From Halocaridina rubra (lineage: Eukaryota; Arthropoda; Malacostraca; Decapoda; Atyidae): 64,000 nucleotides of DNA. This document shows positions 32,747-44,984 of this stretch, one piece after another (positions within the stretch are counted from its first letter, which is position 1; every line of letters starts with the position of its first letter). Both the position numbers and the translations under genes were made by a program. The stretch is taken from positions 15,001 through 79,000 of the forward strand of contig JAXCGZ010000079.1 in assembly GCA_037179515.1 (NCBI GenBank). The letters run 5' to 3'. The notes under the pieces were generated by a model. It was not told where the DNA came from. It searched no databases and saw nothing but the letters and a program-made list of their open reading frames with translations.

Positions 32747-33465
32747 GTATACTAATCAGGAACTTTGTAATTGATTTATAATGCTTTATTAGTCTTACAT
32801 ATGTTAAATGTTGAGTATTAACTGAATATTCCTTCAATCTCATTTGTAAAAAATTCCGTGCCGTCATGAAAGTGTATTGGAAATGCACTCAGTAGGAATA
32901 GATTGAAAGTCCTCTCCTCTTTAAAGATTTATCCTTGCTGGAAACATCCAAGGAGATAGGTTGAAAAGTGTAGGATGAAACTGCCCCCCCCAACAGGTCT
33001 TTTGTTTTGGTAAATACCAGCCCTGCCGGACTACTTCATAAGTCGGCATATATAAAGAAGTACATCTTTCAGTGCTGTACCTATCATTTTCTTGCAAATC
33101 TTTTTAAGTCTCTAATACTTCAGTTCTTAACATATTTCGTATAGAATTCATTGCTGTACAAATCTTTTTCTTGCAAATCTTTTCAATTCTCAGGCACTTC
33201 AATTCTTAACATAATTGAAACTCCTTAATTTCTTTTTATTACACTGACTTATCAAAGTTATCTTGAGTATTATGACATATGCAGACGCACCCATGGTCAT
33301 ATCTGCATTTTTGTGTTTAGATATTAATATACATATATTAGTGATATTAACACTTGTAAAATTACTGTTACTTTTTAATTTTTTTTACAATGAGTAGCTT
33401 GTTTTGACATCAAACTCTTCCTTCTCATGTAGCCTTTGAATGTAATGACTATGTTTACTTTCCAG
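32747..33465 (+). other. Intron (719 bp)
   Basis: No repeat recognised. Two AGs compete near the end; TTACTTTCCAG at 33465 gives the family-consistent reading. Confidence 0.75.
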
Positions 33466-33635
33466 CTTTAGTTGACCTTGAATCAGGTGAGTATTTACTA
33501 AATGGTCACTGGATTGTGTCACCGTTTCAGAAGTTAGTAGAATTTGGAGGAACGCTTTTGGAATACACAGGCTCTAATGCAGGGACGGAACGTATCAATT
33601 CAACAAAGCCCTTGCAAAAGAAACTCCTGGTGCAG
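33466..33635 (+). CDS. ADAMTS exon: spacer, part 2
   Basis: ALVDLESGEYLLNGHW, FGGTLLEYTGSNAGTERINS and LQKKLLVQ, the conserved beta-rich ADAMTS spacer core that binds matrix and heparan sulphate in the family. Ends phase 0. Confidence 0.95.
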
Positions 33636-34304
33636 GTATATTGTTGATATATTTACCTTCTCATTCACAAAATCTTAATATTTTATTAATTGCAAGGTGC
33701 TATATGCTTTGACCTTGATATACTCTTTAAAGGCTGCTTACCTACTATATTGGTATGATGTCCTTCTAATAGGTTTATCCAACACAGTGTAATAGGAATG
33801 GAGGACTTAGAATTTATGGTTTTTTTTAAAGTAAGAATATATACTGCTTAGATATCCATATGAACCTCCTCAGTTATTATGAAATGGTGATAAAAACCTT
33901 CCCATGATCCCAAAAGCAATGGTAGTTTTGCTTGCCGTTCTTTACAGTGCTTACCTTGTACTTGTTTTGCTTGTTCTGTTTTTCTTTCTAAAGCTTATCT
34001 AGATTCTCCTGGGGTTTTTTCTGTTACTCTCATTAGTCCCTGGGTTTTATTATTGCACTATAGTAAGCTCTCTGCTAGTGGTTTCTCTGGGTAAGACGTT
34101 TAATGTTGAGGGTGACTTTTAACTTACTTGTTCAAATGCAGTGTTTTTTCCACCTCCTGTATTTAGAGAAGACTTCTACCCTGCAAGTTGTAGGTGGTGG
34201 CTAAAAGGGATATTCATGGAGTTGTTAAGGAAGAATTCTGCCCTCATATTCCTTGTGTTCTGTAAAAGTCATCTTAAATTGATGCTCAAGTTTGTGGGGG
34301 AGAT

Positions 34305-34868
34305 TGTTCTCGGTTATTCGTTACACACCGCTTGCTATCCCTTCGGTGTGCAGACAAAATGCCGATGGACATAATGTCGACGGACATAATGTCGATGGAC
34401 AAAATGTCGACGGACAAAATGTCAACCTTTGTTCAGGTAGGACAAAATGTCGACAAAAATAATAATAATTGTAATAACATTGACTTTTATGCTTCTGAAT
34501 TCGTTCAAACCATTCTATCTTGGTAGTTAAGTTCGGTTAGGTTAGGTTAGGAACTATCATTTTAACCTGCATTATTATGAATGAATGAAAGGGTAAGAAG
34601 AATAAATAACTAAATAAAAGTCGTCGTCGACATTTTGTCCTACTTGAACAAATGTCGCCAGTTTGTCTGTCGACATTTTGTCCATCGATATTATATCCGT
34701 CGACATTATGTCCGTCGACATTATGTCCATCGGCATTATGTCCTACAACCATCCCTTCACATCTAACATATCACAACACTCCCCATATCTCTCCTTCTTT
34801 GCTTCGTATCCTCCATGCCTAGGCCTAGTGAGGGCAATTTTTTTTCTCGCCCGTCTTGATATCACACT
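34305..34868 (-). mobile_element. Dispersed repeat family C, interrupted by a MITE
   Basis: The two halves (34305-34343 and 34751-34868) rejoin into the family C order seen at 20110-20334: ATATCAAGACGGGC, CCCTCACTAGGCCTAGGCA, GATGTGAAGGGAT, then CGAATAACCGAG. Confidence 0.6.
34344..34750. mobile_element. MITE with about 115-bp terminal inverted repeats made of short iterons
   Basis: Each arm carries about six copies of GGACATAATGTCGAC-like 15-mers (variants GGACAAAATGTCGAC). The left arm (34344-34460) matches the complement of the right arm (34634-34750) in order. The central part includes GGTTAGGTTAGGTTAGG. A 7-bp ATCCCTT duplication (34337-34343 and 34751-34757) flanks it. No transposase. 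Confidence 0.85.
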
Positions 34869-36280
34869 TATAAAAGATAATAAATGGGAAAGAGGAGAAT
34901 AGTGCTAGCAAACTCTTACACATTTTAATTTATTTTTGCCATAGAACTGAGTAGAAAATTAGTGAGGATACACAAGATATGATGAAGCACTGCTGTCTTT
35001 CTATTTTTGTAAGAGTTGTAGTGCATCTTATGTGATTTTTTTTTATAACTCAATTTGGAACACTTACATTCGGAAAATAAAAAAAAATTAAAAACTTAGG
35101 ACATATATCCTTGAAAAAATACATTATAGCACCTACTGTACTGTTTCTTTTACATGCACTTAAATTGTATTAAGTATAGTTTGAATACATTACAGTAATA
35201 TGGGCATGATATAAGGTATATAAGAGCTTGGGAATAGATCATATGCAAAGCCCTGACACTTTTACACATGGATTTTGAACAATAACGAGTTTGACTTATA
35301 CTAGAAATGGTTGAACCATCAGACCATTCACCACATCCCATATTTCTAAGGATTGGCCACTTTGCCATCCTCTCTAACCAGTCTTATGCCATTTTTAGAT
35401 CCTTCAATGCAACGTACAGAGATTGAAATTTGTAAAGAGAGTTCTTAGCTTTGATGTTAGTCTTAGTGTACAAAACCTTTTTCTTTATGTGAAACCCCTC
35501 TGTTCTTCCTATCCTCAGTCACTACCTCTTTTCAGCCATCCACCCTTCTCTCGTGAATTAGCCCATAAACCTTGCTTGGGAGCTGCATTATTAAATATAT
35601 TTTCAAATAAAGCTCTAATTATTTATATTCTGTTTCAAATTATCACAAAAATATGAACATGTTACACACAGATGACTAGAGCTCAGCTACGAAGGAAAAA
35701 TTAAATGAATGAGTGCTGAGATTTTTCAGACTGTATTTTTGTCCATCTACAGAGCAGCTACATAAAGCACTTAAATCAAAGTACAAAGAAAGCATTGAGA
35801 GTAGAACAATAATTATAATAATAAAAAAAAATTATGATAATTTAATTCATTATTTTCCGTGGTTACTGGAACGTGATTAATATAAGCTGGATTATATATA
35901 ATCTCTAAATTAACAATTGGGTTTTAACTGTATAACAGCAGATACAGATTTCTAGAAACAATGTTATGACAGTGAACTATGGTGCTACTTGCAGGCCAAT
36001 CAATCCTCTGGAAGATAGTACTTAAATATATGAATATGGCATTTGAATTTTCACCTCTTTTAACTGAATATTTATGCTGAATTACTCTTTTTTATCATAT
36101 CTTTACTGGTTTGGGCAATATAAATTAAATTTATCTGCAACCTCTGCAAGATATCTTGTATGCTGTGTTGCTATTTTTTCTGGGCTGTTTATTTTTAATC
36201 AAAATATTCGTAATATATTGAATATCTCTGCCTGTAGTGTTCTGATTTTGCATTTGCTAATGTGTTGTTTCTCATTTCAG

Positions 36281-36407
36281 CTTCTTTCAGTAGGAGATTT
36301 AAACCCTCCAAATATATTTTATAGTTTTACAAAATCAAGCTTGCATTCCACTCCAAATTATTATTGGCGACTGGGTGAATGGACCAACTGCTCGGAACCT
36401 TGTGTTG
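36281..36407 (+). CDS. ADAMTS exon: end of spacer, start of TSR2
   Basis: LLSVGDLNPPNIFYSF ends the spacer. YYWRLGEWTNCSEPCV opens TSR2. The last base (G) is joined to the exon at 44836, giving CSEPCVGKRQR, the same shortened TSR2 start found in ADAMTS9/20. Donor gtatgt. Confidence 0.93.
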
Positions 36408-36857
36408 GTATGTTGTCAGAAATTGAATGGCATTTAGAATTTTCTCGTGGATATGTACTTTCTCTTTACAACTCTTTATATTGATTTCCTACCTTCAATA
36501 TAAACTGATTACAATTATCTATATAAGAATATATATATATAGATATAGGATTAATGCATCCTTCACTCTATTTATTTTGGTGTTTTCTGATTTTCTATTG
36601 AATATGTGAATATGCACCTTCTCTTTACAACTCTTTTTATTAGTTTCCTACCTATAATATAAACTTATTTCAATTATATATAAGAATATGTATAAAGATT
36701 TAGGAACAAAGCATCCTCACTTCACTTATTATTGGTATTTTTCACTATATGTGGAGATGTTTCTCAGATATCCTTCTGCTCTAAGTTCCATGTATAGTAA
36801 ATGTAGTGGATGAATACATTAATTCTTGGGCTTAGAATCCTAAGCACACAGTATGCT

Positions 36858-36859
<2 letters not shown>

Positions 36860-36943
<84 letters not shown>

Positions 36944-37000
36944 ATGTATGTATGTATGTATGTATGTATGTATGTATGTATGTATGTATGTATGTATGTG
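36860..37000. repeat. (TA)n then (TATG)n microsatellite
   Basis: About 80 bp of TA followed by about 56 bp of TATG that runs directly into the LINE 3' tail. Confidence 0.95.
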
Positions 37001-37075
37001 ATTACCTAATTGTGTTTACGGGAAAGAGCCCAAAGCTCGTATCTTCCCGTCTCCTGATCGGTTCCATTTTTAGAC

Positions 37076-39898
37076 TTAGTGATACTTATCATACCTGTCC
37101 TTAAAACTATGGATTGAGATAGCATTAACTACCTCCTCGCTTAGCGAATTCCAATTATCAACTACTCTTACACTGAAAAAGTATTTCCTTACATCCTGCA
37201 AACAAGTTTTCTTACGAAGCTTCAAACTATGACCTCTAGTTCTAGAGCCAGCCATATCGAAATATCGATCCCTATCCACTCTATCATAACCATGAAGGAA
37301 TTTAAAGACTGTCACCATATCCCCCCTTACTCTTCTAGCTTCGAGTGATGGCAAGTCTAATTCCCTCAGCCTCTCATCATAACCGAGATTGCGTATTTCT
37401 GGCACCAGTTTCGTGGCATGTCTTTGAACTTTTTCAAGCTTAGCTATGTGCTTTTTCAAGTGCGGATTCCAAAAGGGGGCTGCATATTCGAGTTTTGGCC
37501 TCACATAGGTTTCATAAATATTTCTGAACATTTCCTTGTCCATGTGCCTGAAGGCTACCCTTACATTTGATAAGAATGCATATGCTGCCCTTACTACGCC
37601 ATTTATATGTATTTCTGGAGACAAATCTGCCAGTATGTTTACTCCTAGATCTCTCTCATTTTCTGTCTCTTGAAGTTGTACTCCAGCCACCGAGTAGTCA
37701 AGCTTGGGCCTTCTTGCACTTGTACCCATTCTCATTACCTTACATTTTGAGGTATTGAATTTCATTAGCCACTTTTCTGACCACTCATGCAGATTATTTA
37801 GATCCTCCTGAAGTTCTCTACCATTGTTCTCGTTTTTTACTTTCTTCACAATCTTTGCATCATCTGCAAACATATTCATGAATGAATTTACAGACTCTGG
37901 TAGGTCATTTACATATACAAGGAACAAAAGTGGCCCTAAAACTGAACCCTGTGGAACTCCACTACTAACTCTTCTCCATTCAGACACTGAGTGTCTTACT
38001 CTAACCCTCTGTTCCCTTCCTTCTAAGTAAGTTTTTATCCATTCCAAGACATTTCCACCTATTCTAGCCATTGATTGCAGCTTCCTAATAAGTCTCCCAT
38101 GTGGAACAGTGTCAAACGCTTTCTGGAAGTCTAGGAATATGCAATCTGCCCAGCCCTCTCTTTCCTGTAAGATTTGGCTTACCTCATCATAAAATTCTAA
38201 TAAGTTTGTTACTGTTGATCTTCCTTCTCTGAAGCCATGTTGCCTCACTGACAAAAAGTTGAAGGATTCCAAGTGAAGAGAGATATTTTTCCTTAGTAGT
38301 TTCTCCATAAGTTTGCAAACTATGCTGGTCAAGGAAACTGGTGTATAGTTCAGAGCCGTATCCCTCCTTCCCTTTTTGAAGATAGGTATCACATTTGCTT
38401 GTTTCCAGCATCTTGGAATCTCCCCCGACTCCAGTGACTCCTTAAATATGATACTTAGTGCCACTGATATTGTGTTTGCGCATTTTTTAAGCACATGAGG
38501 GGATATATCATCAGGACCTGTAGCTTTATGAACATCTAAATCCATCAGCGCTTTGCATACCTCTGTGGCTGTAAGGTTGATGTTCTCTAAAACCGGCCCT
38601 TGAGCTTCTATCACTGCAATCTGAGGGGGTGGGGTATTTTCTACTGTAAATACTGACTGAAACTCCTTGTTCAATTCTTTGCAGATCTCTTCATCCGTCT
38701 CAGTGATGCTTCCATCCGCTCTCTTTAGCCTTAAAACCTGTTCTTTTACCTTCAGTTTTCCTCTGATAAAGCTGTGGAAAAGCTTGGGATTTTCTTTAGC
38801 CTTCCTGGTGATGTCCCTCTCATAATCTCTCTCTGCCTCTCTCCTTTTACTTAGGTAGTCATTTCTTGCTCTTTTGTAGGTTTGCCAGGCATTTATGTTT
38901 TTTCTCCTCCTATACCTTTTCCAGCATTTGTCTCTCCACTCCTTAGCTCTTTTACACCCATTATCGAACCATTTCTCTCTGGCATGAATTACACCTACTT
39001 TGGTGACAGGTATGCAGCAATCTACTATCTTCCCATATTTCTCACAAAAGATGTCATACATTTCTTGTACAGATTTGTTGTAAAATAAGGTTCTCCAGTC
39101 AATAACTGCAAAAAGCTCATTCATTTTGATGCAATCTCCTTTCGGATAGTTCCTCCTCATGTCCTCAGTGCCTCTACTCTCAGGAAGGATGTCTTCAATG
39201 ATATACTCCATCAACAACACACAGTGGTCACTCTTTCCAATTGGTGGTTCATACTCAATATTTTCAATATCCAACACATTATCTGTGAACACCAGATCAA
39301 GTAGTGATGGCTCATCCCCACCCCTGGCTCTTGTTGGTTCCATTACATGTTGGTGTAGGAAATTCCCTTGTACGCAATCTAGGAATCTTGCCCCAAATGA
39401 GTCCTCACCACTGTGTGGGTCAAGATTTATCCAATCTATCTCTTTATGATTAAAGTCTCCCATAATCAAAATCCTACAGTTTTTCTCCCGCGCCATGTTA
39501 ACAACTGAGTTTGTGACTTCAATTGTACCTATATGACTTTCCTCATAAATTTCAAGCCTATTTTGGTTCCTTGGTGGGTTGTATACAACAGTTATTATAA
39601 TGCTCTCTGACCCAGTATTTATGCGAGCAACAAGAAATTCCCTGAACTCACTTTCTATAGCCAAGTTTATTTCTTCAACTTGAATCCTCTCACTTATGAG
39701 CAGTGCTATCCCTCCACCAGTCCTCTCAGATCTTTCGACCCTTAGTATTCTGAAACCCTTAGGAAAAACTGTGACACTGTTTATGTCCTCACTCAACTTA
39801 CTCTCTGTAATTGCTGCTATATCTGCCTTACTGTTGTGAATCCTATCTTTTAATTCTACTGCCTTACCAGCTAATCCATCAGCATTTGTGTATAACAA
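37076..39898 (-). CDS. LINE ORF2: endonuclease/reverse transcriptase (copy 4)
   Basis: 940 codons, same domains as copy 3: TESKL endonuclease Glu region, [29 protein letters not shown] and [11 protein letters not shown]. Differences from copy 3 are scattered single residues, e.g. LNYTPVS for LNYRPVS in the RT fingers (possibly damaging) and RKNISLH for RKHISLH. As in copy 3 there is no ATG at the frame start and the frame continues into ORF1. Confidence 0.93.
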   Translation of the reverse strand: MLYTNADGLAGKAVELKDRIHNSKADIAAITESKLSEDINSVTVFPKGFRILRVERSERTGGGIALLISERIQVEEINLAIESEFREFLVARINTGSESIIITVVYNPPRNQNRLEIYEESHIGTIEVTNSVVNMAREKNCRILIMGDFNHKEIDWINLDPHSGEDSFGARFLDCVQGNFLHQHVMEPTRARGGDEPSLLDLVFTDNVLDIENIEYEPPIGKSDHCVLLMEYIIEDILPESRGTEDMRRNYPKGDCIKMNELFAVIDWRTLFYNKSVQEMYDIFCEKYGKIVDCCIPVTKVGVIHAREKWFDNGCKRAKEWRDKCWKRYRRRKNINAWQTYKRARNDYLSKRREAERDYERDITRKAKENPKLFHSFIRGKLKVKEQVLRLKRADGSITETDEEICKELNKEFQSVFTVENTPPPQIAVIEAQGPVLENINLTATEVCKALMDLDVHKATGPDDISPHVLKKCANTISVALSIIFKESLESGEIPRCWKQANVIPIFKKGRRDTALNYTPVSLTSIVCKLMEKLLRKNISLHLESFNFLSVRQHGFREGRSTVTNLLEFYDEVSQILQEREGWADCIFLDFQKAFDTVPHGRLIRKLQSMARIGGNVLEWIKTYLEGREQRVRVRHSVSEWRRVSSGVPQGSVLGPLLFLVYVNDLPESVNSFMNMFADDAKIVKKVKNENNGRELQEDLNNLHEWSEKWLMKFNTSKCKVMRMGTSARRPKLDYSVAGVQLQETENERDLGVNILADLSPEIHINGVVRAAYAFLSNVRVAFRHMDKEMFRNIYETYVRPKLEYAAPFWNPHLKKHIAKLEKVQRHATKLVPEIRNLGYDERLRELDLPSLEARRVRGDMVTVFKFLHGYDRVDRDRYFDMAGSRTRGHSLKLRKKTCLQDVRKYFFSVRVVDNWNSLSEEVVNAISIHSFKDRYDKYH

Positions 39899-39900
39899 TC

Positions 39901-40980
39901 TTAATGAGGCCCCATCCCCTGATCTTCTGTCATTATCTTCTTTATCTCCCCTTTGTCTGGAAGTATTCTGTAACGAAAATTTTTCTTCTCTTCTTCATTT
40001 CTTTCATCATTTAACCTTCTTGCCTCTTGCAACAAGTTTTTTATCTTTCCCATCTCTTCCTGTGTTCTGTATCGTCTAATGAACACTTCTTTGCATTCTT
40101 GAAGGTCTTTTAGACTTTTTTTTCTCAACAATATTTCCCTACATGTCTCCCCTCTCTCAAAGGTTACTTTTGTTGGTCTCGGCTTTCCTTCCCTTGAATA
40201 TTTACCTAGTTGGTGTATGTTTACAATATCCTCAGGACCACATACTACTCCAAGCTTTCTTATCAGGTCTACAACGTTAGCTTTATTTTCTTCAAGTCTC
40301 CCCTGCCATGTTGGCTCCTGGGATTCACTTATGCCTGAGATTACCACTGTATTCTCCTTATCAAGTGCCTGTCTGATGAGTGGGTTTGCCCTTTCCATCA
40401 CAACGTCTTTCATTTTTTCGATTACTGTCTCTTTATAGTCAACTGTTTGTATGTTTTCCAGTGCCACCACCTTTACAGCCTCTTTTACTGCCACATTCCC
40501 CTTTAGTGCATCAGCAAAGGACGTTTTCATGGCATCATTTTCCATATTCAGCTCCTGGAACTCTTTTCTGAACTGTTCAATGTTTTCCTTAATCTGAACA
40601 TTCCAAGCAGCAATCTCGTCTCTCTCAGAAGAGAGCAGTGAACTAACATCTAATTCCTTTATTTTGTCATTTAGCTGTTTGTTTTTATCTTCTTGTTTAG
40701 AAATTCTAGATTCTAGTTGACTCTTTTCCCCTTCCAGCTTCTTTATTCTTTTTTCTAGTTCCTTTCTCTCCTGCCCTTGTGCTTTATTTGCTTCCTCCAA
40801 AGATCTTATTTGTTCTCTGAGTGTTTCATTCTCTTTCATTTCTCCATCCATATTCCGAATTTTATCATCAAGGCTTGTAACCATTTCCTCTAACTTCTTG
40901 ATTCTCTGTTTAAGTCCTCTGATGACTACCCCTTCTCCCGACCCATGGGTGGGAGAGGTTTGGGACAGAGATGGCTTCAT
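39901..40980 (-). CDS. LINE ORF1: coiled-coil RNA-binding protein (copy 4)
   Basis: 359 codons from ATG at 40980 (MKPSLSQTSPTHGSGEGV) to TAA. Coiled coil over about residues 25-110, then the RRM/CTD-like part with VVISGISE, HQLGKYSREG and RYRTQEEMGK. This copy supplies a plausible start codon that copy 3 lacks, though residues before GSGEGV could derive from flanking DNA because copy 3 has no match there. Confidence 0.82.
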   Translation of the reverse strand: MKPSLSQTSPTHGSGEGVVIRGLKQRIKKLEEMVTSLDDKIRNMDGEMKENETLREQIRSLEEANKAQGQERKELEKRIKKLEGEKSQLESRISKQEDKNKQLNDKIKELDVSSLLSSERDEIAAWNVQIKENIEQFRKEFQELNMENDAMKTSFADALKGNVAVKEAVKVVALENIQTVDYKETVIEKMKDVVMERANPLIRQALDKENTVVISGISESQEPTWQGRLEENKANVVDLIRKLGVVCGPEDIVNIHQLGKYSREGKPRPTKVTFERGETCREILLRKKSLKDLQECKEVFIRRYRTQEEMGKIKNLLQEARRLNDERNEEEKKNFRYRILPDKGEIKKIMTEDQGMGPH

Positions 40981-41891
40981 TTTTATGTTCTCCCTCTCAC
41001 AGAATATAGAAAGAAGACGAGAAAGAGGAAAAAAAAAGAAAAGAGAAAAACTTCTAATTTACCTTCACACAGAATTTTTATATCTCCATATAAGTGCTAT
41101 TTAGTGACTCAGTTTGTCTCCTTTCTGGTAACACACATCTTAACTTAAAAACTTGACCATGGTAATTTAAGTATAAAAAGAAAAACAAAAACAAAAGTCA
41201 AACCTGAAGGAAAATTCGAATTTCAGTTCGAGGTGGCACCCACCTGTTTCTGTTATATATTCTTCCTAACTGATAAACTGACTTGCTAACCAAGATATGT
41301 TATCACGGGATTTAGACTTTACATTTAACTCAATATATATACAAAATAACAAAATAGTAAAAGAGAAAGCTAAAAGAAAAGCAAAAAAATGAAGAAAATA
41401 TGACTGCTGTACTACTTGGCAACTTAACTCAGTACTGTTGACAGGTGGGTATTTGGTAATTTTTTTTTCTTTTATTATTCAATTTTTTCGTGTATCAAAC
41501 TAACTAACTAGTTAATATAAATGGGAAGGATACTGATTTTAACAATATATAGAACCACAGGATCAGGTAAAACGGCTTAAGAGCTTTCCCCAGTTTACAC
41601 AAAAAATTAGGTAATGTGGTGTGATGGCTCCACGTCTGGCAACTCTTCTAGATTTCCCTCAAGGCAGAAACTGGACGGCAGCTTCTCTCTCTTCCTCACG
41701 AAAAAGTTCTCAATTTTTTTTCCTTTAATATGAACAGTCTCGTCTTACAACAAATATAAGTTCTTGTACTCACAATACTCTGCAGGATTTCAGATTTATG
41801 GAAATTATGGTAAAGTTTTCCACTAAGCACTTAGTCACTCGAAACAGTTAAAAATTTAAGAGGAGCAATTCCGTGTGTCACTGAACGCGCG

Positions 41892-41936
41892 ATGTGTGTG
41901 TGTGTATGTATGTATGTATGCATGTATGTATGTATG

Positions 41937-42026
<90 letters not shown>
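41892..42026. repeat. (GT)n(TATG)n(TA)n compound microsatellite
   Basis: GTGT, then TATG/CATG, then TA with one TAT inversion near 41987. Confidence 0.95.
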
Positions 42027-42033
<7 letters not shown>

Positions 42034-43359
42034 AGGAGGAAAATGAAGAAATAACAATTGAAGCAATCATACACAAACTGTACATGTAGAATGGATGTTG
42101 TAAATACCATCTTGATAATGCTGACTAACTATGAAGTGAAACACTTGACAAGAATCTCCATTAATTTATAGAATAGGGTATGATTAGATCCTTCTCATGT
42201 ATGGCAGCTGAGGACAGCCTTTTCTTCTGAGAACCCTCCACACCTCTAGTTGCTTCACATGGTTTAATCTTGTAACGGAATTAGTAACTTGACCGTATTG
42301 CCATGCCAGTAAAAATGATGTAGCCTTAAGCTGAACAGATTAAAAGAGGTGTTGAATAAAGTGAGCTTAGTGGCTTCACCTTAATGGAGATTGTCTGATA
42401 CTTAAAATAACCTAACCTTAAAACACTGACTTATATTTGTTTAATTTTAATTGAAAAAAATCCATTATTCTTGCTACAGAGCTATCAGATGGACGAACTG
42501 AAGCATGTAGAGTCATTTTGGAGGTGAGATAAAGAGAGTGGAAAAATATTCATCTGAAAAAAAAATTATATTCTCAATATCATGTCTCCTTGTTTTCATG
42601 GAAATGAAGTATCATTAATCTGTAAAAACCCTCTTATGCATCTCTGTATTTTGTCAAAAACAGTGGAATTGAAATAATAGTATTTGATGCATTTGTGCGT
42701 ATAGGAGGCAGGATACGTAAAATGATGATGTCTATACTGTATTTTAAAGACTTTTTGATGACTTTATTTATCAAAGAGGTCAGTTTACATGTAGTTTGTG
42801 CATACTGCATAGTTATGTGTAGTGCACTTTAGGGAATTATTATAAATATAAAAGTATGTTTATAAAGAGGTCAGGATGCAGCCTGGGAGGTCTTTCTAGG
42901 GTTATAAAGATAAAATCATGACGATTTCTGTCTGAGCCTGGAAGGATGATGGTACAGGAAACATCCCACTTGGAAAAATTAAGAAAAAACAATGCTTTTA
43001 TGCTAGACATATAATATATACAGAATAGAATATAAAATACAAAATACAATATTCGAGGGTGATCCATATAGGTTATGAATGATGGGTGAAAAGTTTGTGG
43101 CTGGGTAGAAATTAGCCTCTGTTGACTCACACTTCAGTTGATGAATTGGTTTCAGTGGACTCGAGCTATGCGTCTGTGCTTGATGTTGAATTACTTTGGT
43201 GTTGACTAAGCATTGTTGGCAATGTCCACGAGGAGGCGATGGTTTGTGAGGAAATCTGCACCCACAGCCACGTTGCTTGTGTCCATATAGGGTGATGCTG
43301 AATCCGGTGTTACTGTGGGTGGTGGCCAAGAAAGAATAGGTGGAGGCCACCATAACCAG

Positions 43360-43990
43360 CTGAGACTGTTTTTGCATCTTGTAGGGAGTCAGCCTTGGAG
43401 AGGAAGGTACCTGAAAAAGCAGCTTCAACTGGCATCTGGAGGCATAGGAGCCATCCTAATTGGCAGGGAGACATTGCCAAGACCTTTGTTGGGTCGACTT
43501 TGGCAGGATGCTCTCTTTGCATCTAGTAGGGGGTCAGCCTTGAAGATGAGGGTGTATGTCGCCAGCTCATTGTCATCTAGAGGGGCGGTTCTTGCTGTTG
43601 TCAGACGGTGCAAAAGCCAGCCTGACAAGCAGGGAGATGCTGCCGGATTCTTTGAGGCAACGGGCTCAGCAGGATGCCATCAGCGCCCTTAGTAGGGGAC
43701 TGGCCTTGGACAAGAGCATCCATCTCCTTCCTGTTGGTGTCCAGAAGGGCGGCTCTAACTAACATTGGAAGACACAGGAGCCAGCTTGAAGGGCAAGGAG
43801 GCCTGTACATGTTCATTAGGCCTTTTCTTGTAGGGTGAGCTGACCATGAAGTAAACAGTGCAGAGAGGCAGTGCAAGGCTGTGTGGAGAGATGTGATGCA
43901 GCAAAGGCTCCATCGCCATTTTGTTGGCATCTCCAGAAGGGCTGCTTTATCTTGAATCAGGAGATGCAGGAATGAGCCTGAAGGGCAGAG
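43360..43990. repeat. Diverged GC-richer tandem modules (about 4)
   Basis: Recurrent segments such as TAGGGAGTCAGCCTTGGAGA / TAGGGGGTCAGCCTTGAAGA / TAGGGGACTGGCCTTGGACA, and CAGAAGGGCGGCTCT / CAGAAGGGCTGCTTT, then GAGCCxGxxTGAAGGGCA. Spacing is about 120-180 bp. The ORFs on both strands share no family features, so I do not call a gene. Confidence 0.55.
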
Positions 43991-44835
43991 AGGCCTGAGC
44001 ACCTCATTAGGCATGCTCTTGAATGGCGAAGTAGAAAGTGCATAGAGGCAGGCTACATGGCGATGAGAGACAAGGAGAAGCAGCAATGTTTTAGCTAACT
44101 TTATAGACATTCCCACAGTGAGAGTTTGTGACATTGATGATACTCTTTCTCTTCAGCATTGCACAACTGTTAGTTTGGACTATGTACAGTATTAGCAATA
44201 TTTTATGCCACACCTTGGGCTGTATAAATTCTTTATCTGATAGTGGATTCATTTTACACCTATTCAGAAGGGTAGGCCTTTGGTAGTGGTTTCTATACTC
44301 CTACTTGAAGGGTTAAGGATGCACACTAATAGTACATTTTGAATCTGTAATTCTTTTTCCTAAACTCTGAAGTAAAATAGAGCATTAATGATTACTAAGA
44401 GGAGAAATAATTCACACAATGACACAGTAATAGGAGTAAATTGCTCTGTTGCACAATTACACAAGGATAATTTCTTCAGATGGCAAGTCCATAAGCTCAG
44501 TTTTTTTACTTCTTTGCTGGAAATGGCAGTATGAACCTGTAACTTGTGTATGGGATCATAGACAAATTTCTCAAATTAGTTTATTTTTTCATATCTTCCA
44601 GTCAGTTCACTTAACAGAAGAGAGAATAGTTATGATAACTGATATGGATAGGGCTTATCATCTTGGATACATAAAAAGACTAGAAACACAGTAATAAACA
44701 TTATAAGGTATTGAATTTTTTACCTGAATTGTTGATACCATAATGATAAATTACAATTATATTAATTAATCTTTCAGTACTACTGTATGCTTCATAATTC
44801 TGTTATGAATGTTGCTTATAAATATATTTCCTCAG

Positions 44836-44984
44836 GGAAGAGACAAAGAACTGCTTATTGCGTAGCAGACAGTGGTGCCAAGGCTAGGGAGGACCTTTGC
44901 CAGGCTCATCAAAAACCAGCACCAATGCATGAGTCTTGTGCTCATACTTGTCCCGTTCACTGGTCTTATAGTGATTGGTCAAAG
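44836..44984 (+). CDS. ADAMTS exon: TSR2
   Basis: GKRQRTAYCVADSGAKARED ... CQAHQKPAPMHESCAHTCP completes TSR2. VHWSYSDWSK then starts TSR3. Two bases complete the Gly codon; ends phase 0 right before a Cys codon, the exon pattern for all following TSRs. Confidence 0.94.

Larger units (their letters stand above)
33636..36280 (+). other. Intron (2.6 kb) with nested MITE
   Basis: Contains repeat family C (- strand, 34305-34868) split by a MITE (34344-34750). From 34869 to 36280 nothing recognisable is seen. Confidence 0.75.
37001..40985 (-). mobile_element. LINE (CR1/L2-type), near full length, copy 4, in ADAMTS intron
   Basis: Collinear and nearly identical to copy 3. Both ORFs are intact, so it is a recent insertion and possibly competent. 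The 3' end abuts TATG repeats (CATA in sense). The 5' side is unlike copy 3 beyond position 40946, where either extra 5' UTR or flanking DNA begins. Confidence 0.93.
36408..44835 (+). other. Intron (8.4 kb) hosting an antisense LINE
   Basis: The longest intron seen. Contains a 165-bp tandem duplication (about 36440-36750), TA and TATG arrays (36860-37000), a full-length antisense LINE (37001-40985), TA arrays (41941-42025), a candidate 44-nt cassette (42480-42523) and a GC-richer stretch with diverged repeats (43360-43990). Stretches 40986-41890, 42030-42470, 42530-43350 and 43991-44835 show nothing I recognise. Confidence 0.75.

Noticed and set aside
33433..33465. Earlier acceptor CATGTAG at 33432 for the second spacer exon
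   Set aside because: It adds residues that do not fit the spacer and breaks phase; the AG at 33465 gives NYLALVDLESGEY in frame.
34510..34560. GGTTAGGTTAGGTTAGG as interstitial telomere repeat
   Set aside because: Only three units, not TTAGG in arthropod phase over any length, and located in the centre of the MITE.
43003..44134. ORFs of 67-177 codons on both strands
   Set aside because: Mutually overlapping, no family motif, and they cross the diverged repeated modules; no support for a gene.
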